From Nannocystis pusilla (lineage in GTDB: Bacteria; Myxococcota_A; Polyangia; Nannocystales; Nannocystaceae): a stretch of DNA of 64,000 nucleotides. The translations under genes were made by a program, and so were the position numbers. Location: positions 1-64,000 of the forward strand of contig NZ_JAIRAU010000039.1 in assembly GCF_020073745.1 (NCBI RefSeq). The letters run 5' to 3'. Below, in pieces: positions 62,897 to 64,000 of the stretch. How positions within the stretch are numbered: position 1 is the first letter of the stretch; each line of letters starts with the position of its first letter. Below the pieces are notes generated by a model. That model saw only the letters and a program-made list of their open reading frames with translations, did no database searches and was not told where the DNA came from.

Positions 62897-64000
62897 TCAC
62901 ACCTGTCCCGAAGGACATATCCCCTGGCTCGCGCGCGCATCGAGCACGCGGTGCAGGGCTGCCACCACCTCGTCGGGCTCGCTGCCCATCGCCACCGGCT
63001 GATTGGCGTACGTGCTGGGGAACTCGAGCTTGCTCTCGTGGTAGCGGGCCTTGAACTCGGTGAACTTGAGCCCGTGGGCCGTCGAGATGACGATCACGCG
63101 CTCGCGCCGGCCGATCACCCCGCGACGGGCCAGCTTCTGCAGGCACGCCAGCGCCACTCCCGTGTGCGGGCAGTTGAACATCCCCGAGCGGTCGGCCAGG
63201 GCGGCCGCGTCGGCCAGCTCGGCCTCGCTCGCCTCCTCGACCAGCCCGTCGCAGCGCTGTAGCGCGCGCACGGCCTTCGGCAGCGACACCGGCGCTCCGA
63301 TCTGGATCGCCGACGCCAGCGTCGACTGCGCGTGTTGCGGCGCGTAGTCCTCCTCCGTCATCGCGCGCCCCTCCGCCTGCGCGCGCGCGAACGCCAGGTA
63401 CAACGGATCGGCGCGCTGGGCCTGGCAGCACACGAGCCGCGGCAGCCTCGCGATCACCCCGAGCTCGAGCATCATCTCGAAGCCCTTGGCCAGCGCCGAC
63501 ACGTTGCCGAGGTTGCCGCCCGGGATCAGCACCCAGTCGGGCACCTCCCAGTCGAACTGTTGCACGATCTCGACCGCCACCGTCTTCTGGCCCTCGACGC
63601 GCAGCGAGTTCATCGAGTTGGCGAGGTAGATGCCCGGGTCCTCGGTGAGGCGCTGGACCACGCGCATGCAGCCGTCGAAGTCGGTGTCGAGGCTGCACAC
63701 GATCGCCCCGTTGGCGACCGGCTGGATCAGCTGCGCCGCGCTGATCTTGCCGGCCGGCAGCAGCACGACCACCGGGATCCCGGCCGCCGCGCCGTAGGCC
63801 GCCAGCGCCGCCGACGTGTCGCCCGTCGACGCGCAGGCGACCGCGCGGATCGGTCGCCCCTCCGCGATCGCCTGCTTCACCGCCGACACCAGCACCGTCA
63901 TCCCCAGGTCCTTGAACGAGCCCGTGTGGCTGATCCCGCACTGCTTGACCCACAGGTCGTCGAGCCCGATCGACTTGCCGTAGCGCTCGGCCCACAGCAG
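62897..64000 (-). CDS. thrC: threonine synthase, N-terminally cut by the window edge
   Basis: 368 residues are visible and the frame is open to 64000. The PLP-binding Lys is in [18 protein letters not shown]. Other signatures are [53 protein letters not shown] and [18 protein letters not shown]. It turns O-phosphohomoserine into threonine. The C-terminus ends with a short tail encoded by a TGTCC-CGAA-GGACA palindrome (62904-62917), QGICPSGQV, which seems to have been added by the repeat. Confidence 0.94.
   Translation of the reverse strand: MLWAERYGKSIGLDDLWVKQCGISHTGSFKDLGMTVLVSAVKQAIAEGRPIRAVACASTGDTSAALAAYGAAAGIPVVVLLPAGKISAAQLIQPVANGAIVCSLDTDFDGCMRVVQRLTEDPGIYLANSMNSLRVEGQKTVAVEIVQQFDWEVPDWVLIPGGNLGNVSALAKGFEMMLELGVIARLPRLVCCQAQRADPLYLAFARAQAEGRAMTEEDYAPQHAQSTLASAIQIGAPVSLPKAVRALQRCDGLVEEASEAELADAAALADRSGMFNCPHTGVALACLQKLARRGVIGRRERVIVISTAHGLKFTEFKARYHESKLEFPSTYANQPVAMGSEPDEVVAALHRVLDARASQGICPSGQV

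Overview
The window is very GC-rich and gene-dense, with many genes overlapping by ATGA or GTGA. Its gene set suggests a deltaproteobacterial-type organism of the Myxococcota. It has futalosine-type menaquinone genes, a chemosensory operon with a HEAT-repeat protein, a Ser/Thr kinase with an FHA domain, a DUF6178 protein, an AgmX/PglI-like lipoprotein and Thr/Ser-rich lipoproteins of the kind common in Nannocystis relatives. The phylum is a fairly confident inference. The order is a guess.

Layout. 1-1935 (minus): a partial membrane protein and a family 2 glycosyltransferase. 2898-7950 (minus): a menaquinone operon with a polyprenyl synthase, UbiE/MenG, UbiX, a MqnE-like protein of unknown role and MqnE. 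8210-14767: an HtrA-like protease, DUF6178, TilS and FtsH. 14938-20504 (minus): a TPR-like lipoprotein, a kinase-FHA protein, an octaheme cytochrome and a four-helix membrane protein. 20667-21647: FabH. 21931-33000 (minus): XerD, an M50 protease, ScpA, ScpB, a pseudouridine synthase, S14 and L31. ScpA, ScpB and the pseudouridine synthase carry enormous low-complexity extensions. 32592-42448 (minus): a chemosensory operon (CheY, CheA, two CheW, a degenerate receiver, HEAT protein, CheR, CheB, GAF protein, second CheY) that leads directly into xerD and has no receptor gene. 42585-46313 (minus): NusB and RibH, then Cmk and S1. 46423-47777: a DUF4266/DUF3570 pair. 47849-50527: a peroxiredoxin, a probably frameshifted Pro/Ala-rich gene and a CDF transporter. 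50715-56702: an ImuA-ImuB-DnaE2 mutasome with a LexA box in its promoter. 56847-59101 (minus): two envelope lipoproteins and a Cys-rich lipoprotein. 59268-61462: a small protein ending in nine His-Gly-Ser repeats, an overlapping radical SAM enzyme and an unknown protein. 61486-64000: a class D beta-lactamase, a PHA-type small protein and a partial threonine synthase.

Two things stand out. First, the HGS-repeat peptide plus radical SAM enzyme looks like a small peptide-modification locus, perhaps related to the His-Xaa-Ser (Hxs) type but with a different gene set. Second, a short interspersed palindrome, TGTCC-N4-GGACA with a constant 4-base centre, recurs throughout the window both between genes and inside them. 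It lies at linker-like or tail positions of otherwise conserved enzymes and seems to have fed the growth of several repetitive protein segments. Many genes also have a TAnnnT box only 6-9 bases before the start codon, which suggests leaderless transcription.
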